Virus record (IMG/VR): IMGVR_UViG_3300044946_000086
Coordinates: 1 to 62,037 of that record
DNA: 62,037 bases
Direction: 5' to 3' (one strand)
DNA from: a virus
Shown: in pieces, positions 60,601-62,037 of the stretch
Numbering within the stretch: position 1 is the stretch's first letter
How the letters are laid out: every line of letters starts with the position of its first letter
The notes under the pieces: model-generated
Seen by the model: only the letters and a program-made list of their open reading frames with translations
The model's database searches: none
Told to the model about the DNA's origin: nothing
Program-made: the position numbers and the translations under genes

Positions 60601-62037
60601 CATAAATCGCGCTTTTAACTGGCAGGGGAACGCCATCGTCAGCCTTGCTCATAGAAATACTCATGGCCTTATCGGCACCGTGATGGTCTATGATGGCTTG
60701 AGCGGCCTCAAGATCAGGCTGTTGGCTTCGCCGTTGATAGGTCTGTCTCACAACCTCCGCATTTGCCTCACGCTCAGTATCAGGAAGGCTGCGGTAAAAT
60801 TTACCCGGCTGTCCTTTTACGGGTTCTGGTTTCACTGCTTTTTTCTCTTCAGGCTCTTCTTTGACGCTGGCATTTCCGTGCTCGGTTGTTTCAGCACCAG
60901 ACGACCCCGATTCGCGTAAATTCCTGAGCATAGCCCTTGCTGCCTGCTCATTCGTCAACGTGGCTAGACCTCGTTTAGCCAGCCAACCTTTGACTGCCTC
61001 TACGATCTTACCGAACACGCCGGGATTTTTCTCTGCGTTCTGTGCCACCCATTCGTTGACCAAGCGCAGCTTGTAATCTGCCGGGCTTTCACCGTCTCGC
61101 TGCGCATACTTACCTTTAAGCGCGTCCATCTGTTCCGCAGGAATTTCACGGGTGGCAAAAGCAGACAAAGCCACCTTTCCCTTTTTAGAGGCAAGCGTAT
61201 CGTGGGCGTGCTCATGGTTCAGAACTTCGTGGATGGACGCTGCATCGGTTGCGTGAGCCGCGTTTATCGTTATTTCTCCGTTGTGATGAAATCCTCTAAC
61301 ACCCTTTCCATCCTGCGTCCACTCAGGATCATTGATGACCTTGATGTTTTTCGGCGCATTAGGATTTTTCGCCTTCCAATCATCCACTGCTTTCTGAGCT
61401 TCGTCCGTTGACAGACTCCCTGTTTTTTCGCCTTTTTCAACCAATGAAGCTGAACCGATTTTGTCTGACACTTGGATGTTTCGAGAAGTATTTTGTCCTG
61501 CATCATTCGCTTTTCTGTTTTTAAACACGGCACTCATAAGCTCGGAATGATTAGCCGATTTCAATGGCTTCCCGTTGATGGTCTTAATACCTGATTTATT
61601 TAATTCGGCGCTAAGATCATCCGGCTTCATCGTGACTACGTTCGGCTTTTCTGAAACAGCTTCCGTACCGGCCTTTTCTTGACGTGCTCCGGCAGCGCCT
61701 TGATCGACGGCGTTTCCGCCGCCCACCGTTTCGCCATTGCCGGTTTGTTTGCGAACATCCACGCCTGTTGAGCCTTCGATTTTAGTGGCATTTGATTTGT
61801 CCTCCGTAGTTGGTTTTTCTGTGATTTCAGGTGCCTTGAATCCTTGCGCGGCTAGTTCCGCAGCGGTCATGGTGTGCCCGCGACCTTGCTCGCCCGGCAT
61901 CTTCACCTGCCATTGATCGACCTCTGCTCCGTGGCCTTCGACAACGGCGTGCTGCTTGCCTAGATGCTCGGCTGTTGCGCCTTCGGGTAGTGGTTTAAGT
62001 TCTGTCGCCGCCAGCCCAGCGTCGGTGGGTTTGGACG
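57635..62037 (-). CDS. Giant virion/ejection-type large polyvalent protein, C-terminal part (continues at 1-3123)
   Basis: This is the same protein as 1-3123; the open frame enters from the right edge. An internal GTG at 61906 is not the true start. HEHAH, a zinc-protease HExxH motif, lies at 61216-61202 (about residue 1273 of the whole protein), preceded by GEITINAAH. Long coiled-coil segments follow. The C terminus holds an LPD38-like region (NYTPLGAKRALVG, then GWAPHSIKIGDRWYNYMYSPL) and ends with EEADKQIKEIERDERQ. Large polyvalent proteins of phages carry several enzyme-like domains and are thought to enter the host with the DNA. The stop lies 4 bases from the portal start. Confidence 0.85.
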   Translation of the reverse strand, partial: SKPTDAGLAATELKPLPEGATAEHLGKQHAVVEGHGAEVDQWQVKMPGEQGRGHTMTAAELAAQGFKAPEITEKPTTEDKSNATKIEGSTGVDVRKQTGNGETVGGGNAVDQGAAGARQEKAGTEAVSEKPNVVTMKPDDLSAELNKSGIKTINGKPLKSANHSELMSAVFKNRKANDAGQNTSRNIQVSDKIGSASLVEKGEKTGSLSTDEAQKAVDDWKAKNPNAPKNIKVINDPEWTQDGKGVRGFHHNGEITINAAHATDAASIHEVLNHEHAHDTLASKKGKVALSAFATREIPAEQMDALKGKYAQRDGESPADYKLRLVNEWVAQNAEKNPGVFGKIVEAVKGWLAKRGLATLTNEQAARAMLRNLRESGSSGAETTEHGNASVKEEPEEKKAVKPEPVKGQPGKFYRSLPDTEREANAEVVRQTYQRRSQQPDLEAAQAIIDHHGADKAMSISMSKADDGVPLPVKSAIYVKLGEAADKRVVEAKTPQELAKAVRARQSLSTAKSPAATEQGQQIAMYAQINKNARSGSIQQHLDDVQTEQTKRLGSDGKKAVDEATKAIDGAKNKAIERATKALNKATQQTQVTKDIWQRYRDSAAQRMIDLVDSSVTPPKEKAPLQEFAQRVVSELQSRIKPLLPEKPGGKPPPSPGDLLREAIDNKDKYGDVLTTVRKAFVDKYGEGGPLMDSIDTELANLGLHPYSEKLVDHAINDAHKLMQTSVAQIAKEHFTKSDAKAGDFADALVRDAGLSGADAANLAAEITERTKSIYSEERDKAIESLKKRFANTLKAKKIFDAVSKATSLNNIGALTRADVQDAVANELHLPNVKPEQLKKIADLADKVETAENPASKARATLDLADEMRKARQGGKWAKAIDTGTSIWYANMLAGTATIVKTGGDILNSLGQMTTAIAANPAHANTLISGWLDGLGAGWERAKATISEGKGGIGYNPLTGGYGEAGTAPHKLSSLEDAKNPYTGALKYVPRAFKAIEAFFYQPAREAYAKLVATKLLESEYSGKELNAKVQSTLGISPSQFELFTKQAKVEGFKGTDLGLRVGQLIEQHRNKSDVGNQAQSLGAKFGEQAVYRQEPTGVAGAIYRVLNDAVNNKIKIAGVPVLKPFMPFLRIPTNLFNESMNYTPLGAKRALVGTLDAEGKAPVEMNSDDRTRLLIKSVGGTMLMGALTAMALDKSKDKTFDISGAGPRDYNKRVQLQQTGWAPHSIKIGDRWYNYMYSPLMIPLTVVGNVSDSLKYQKQRDEMLLSSHVADAIGGAGRAVMDTSMLQGLSQLMDFAKGSVTPNRFGKFLASTATSAVIPNGVRQIDMALSPTQHKDNGPFGVVGSEIPFVRRLGSERTDALGSPMTYSPTQRFSSGVKPDALRDTLNEKNVFVSTPSRDTKIGNRVMTEHEYDFYQKLSGQRIKSRLEEMLPELRSMTSEEADKQIKEIERDERQKVRGIMPKIK
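61910..62035. repeat. Right copy of contig-end direct repeat
   Basis: Identical to 1-126 (126 of 126). The repeat lies inside the giant gene in the same reading frame as the left copy, as expected for one circular molecule broken within this gene. Confidence 0.9.

Noticed and set aside
60905-60925. GATTCGCGTAAATTC resembling the 17-bp operator
   Set aside because: Only the left half matches and it lies inside the giant gene; no palindrome is formed.

Overview
The window is a complete or near-complete genome of a tailed bacteriophage, most likely a podovirus, drawn as a linear contig. The first 126 bases (1-126) recur at 61910-62035, and one very large gene runs off the left edge and back in at the right edge. 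The sequence is therefore circular, or circularly permuted, with about 61.9 kb of unique sequence. Phage genes are tightly packed, mostly joined by 4-base ATGA or GTGA start/stop overlaps. There is a terminase, portal, scaffold, N4-type/DUF4043-like capsid protein and two short-tail connector-like proteins. I see no tape measure, sheath, integrase, tRNA, DNA polymerase or primase. A heptosyltransferase-like gene, an outer-membrane-style lipoprotein and an Rz-like membrane protein point to a Gram-negative (diderm) host. I cannot name the phylum.

Layout. (1) 12305 down to 3206, minus strand: a translationally coupled cassette that begins with a helix-turn-helix protein. It then encodes an FkbM-type methyltransferase, a MazG-like pyrophosphohydrolase, four GT-A-like glycosyltransferases, a GNAT acetyltransferase and an HNH endonuclease, and ends in the large terminase. 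(2) 3123 down to 1, continuing at 62037 down to 57635: a single protein of about 2465 aa, probably injected with the DNA, with a HEHAH zincin motif and an LPD38-like C terminus. Portal, a GT9 glycosyltransferase and two small proteins follow down to 53571. (3) 50765-53582, plus strand: a three-gene island of beta-rich, low-complexity proteins inside the late region. (4) 50654 down to 37956, minus strand: scaffold, capsid, connectors, then four fibre or adhesin genes that all start with Sec-type signal peptides, then a lysis-like cluster (holin-like, lipoprotein, class 3 lipase-like, Rz-like). (5) 12392-12865 plus and 13598-12939 minus: small conserved phage genes facing each other. (6) 14490-17204 plus: early genes ending in a DnaB-like helicase. 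(7) 17201-18469 and 19400-19813, minus: small genes around a gene-poor 18.47-20.1 kb region. That region holds AT-rich palindromes, a large stem-loop, GGCATAGGGGT iterons, four 23-bp palindromes and a consensus DnaA box, and it is the best replication-origin candidate. (8) 20168-37873 plus: a long early/middle operon of small genes, with a cytosine methyltransferase, a degenerate PAPS-reductase-like protein, a RecT annealing protein, a PD-(D/E)XK exonuclease, a RusA-like resolvase and an SF2 helicase. It ends at a strong terminator at 37921-37957.

How it fits together. Replication appears to rely on host polymerase, recruited through the phage helicase and possibly host DnaA. Recombination is RecT/exonuclease/RusA based. 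Control may involve the HTH protein at 12081-12305 and a repeated 17-bp palindrome (12333 and 55123 exact; 14147 near-match) placed just upstream of TTGAC promoter elements. The sugar cassette and the exported-looking fibres suggest heavy investment in remodelling the host cell surface. No peptidoglycan hydrolase was recognised, and a lipase sits where an endolysin would be expected.
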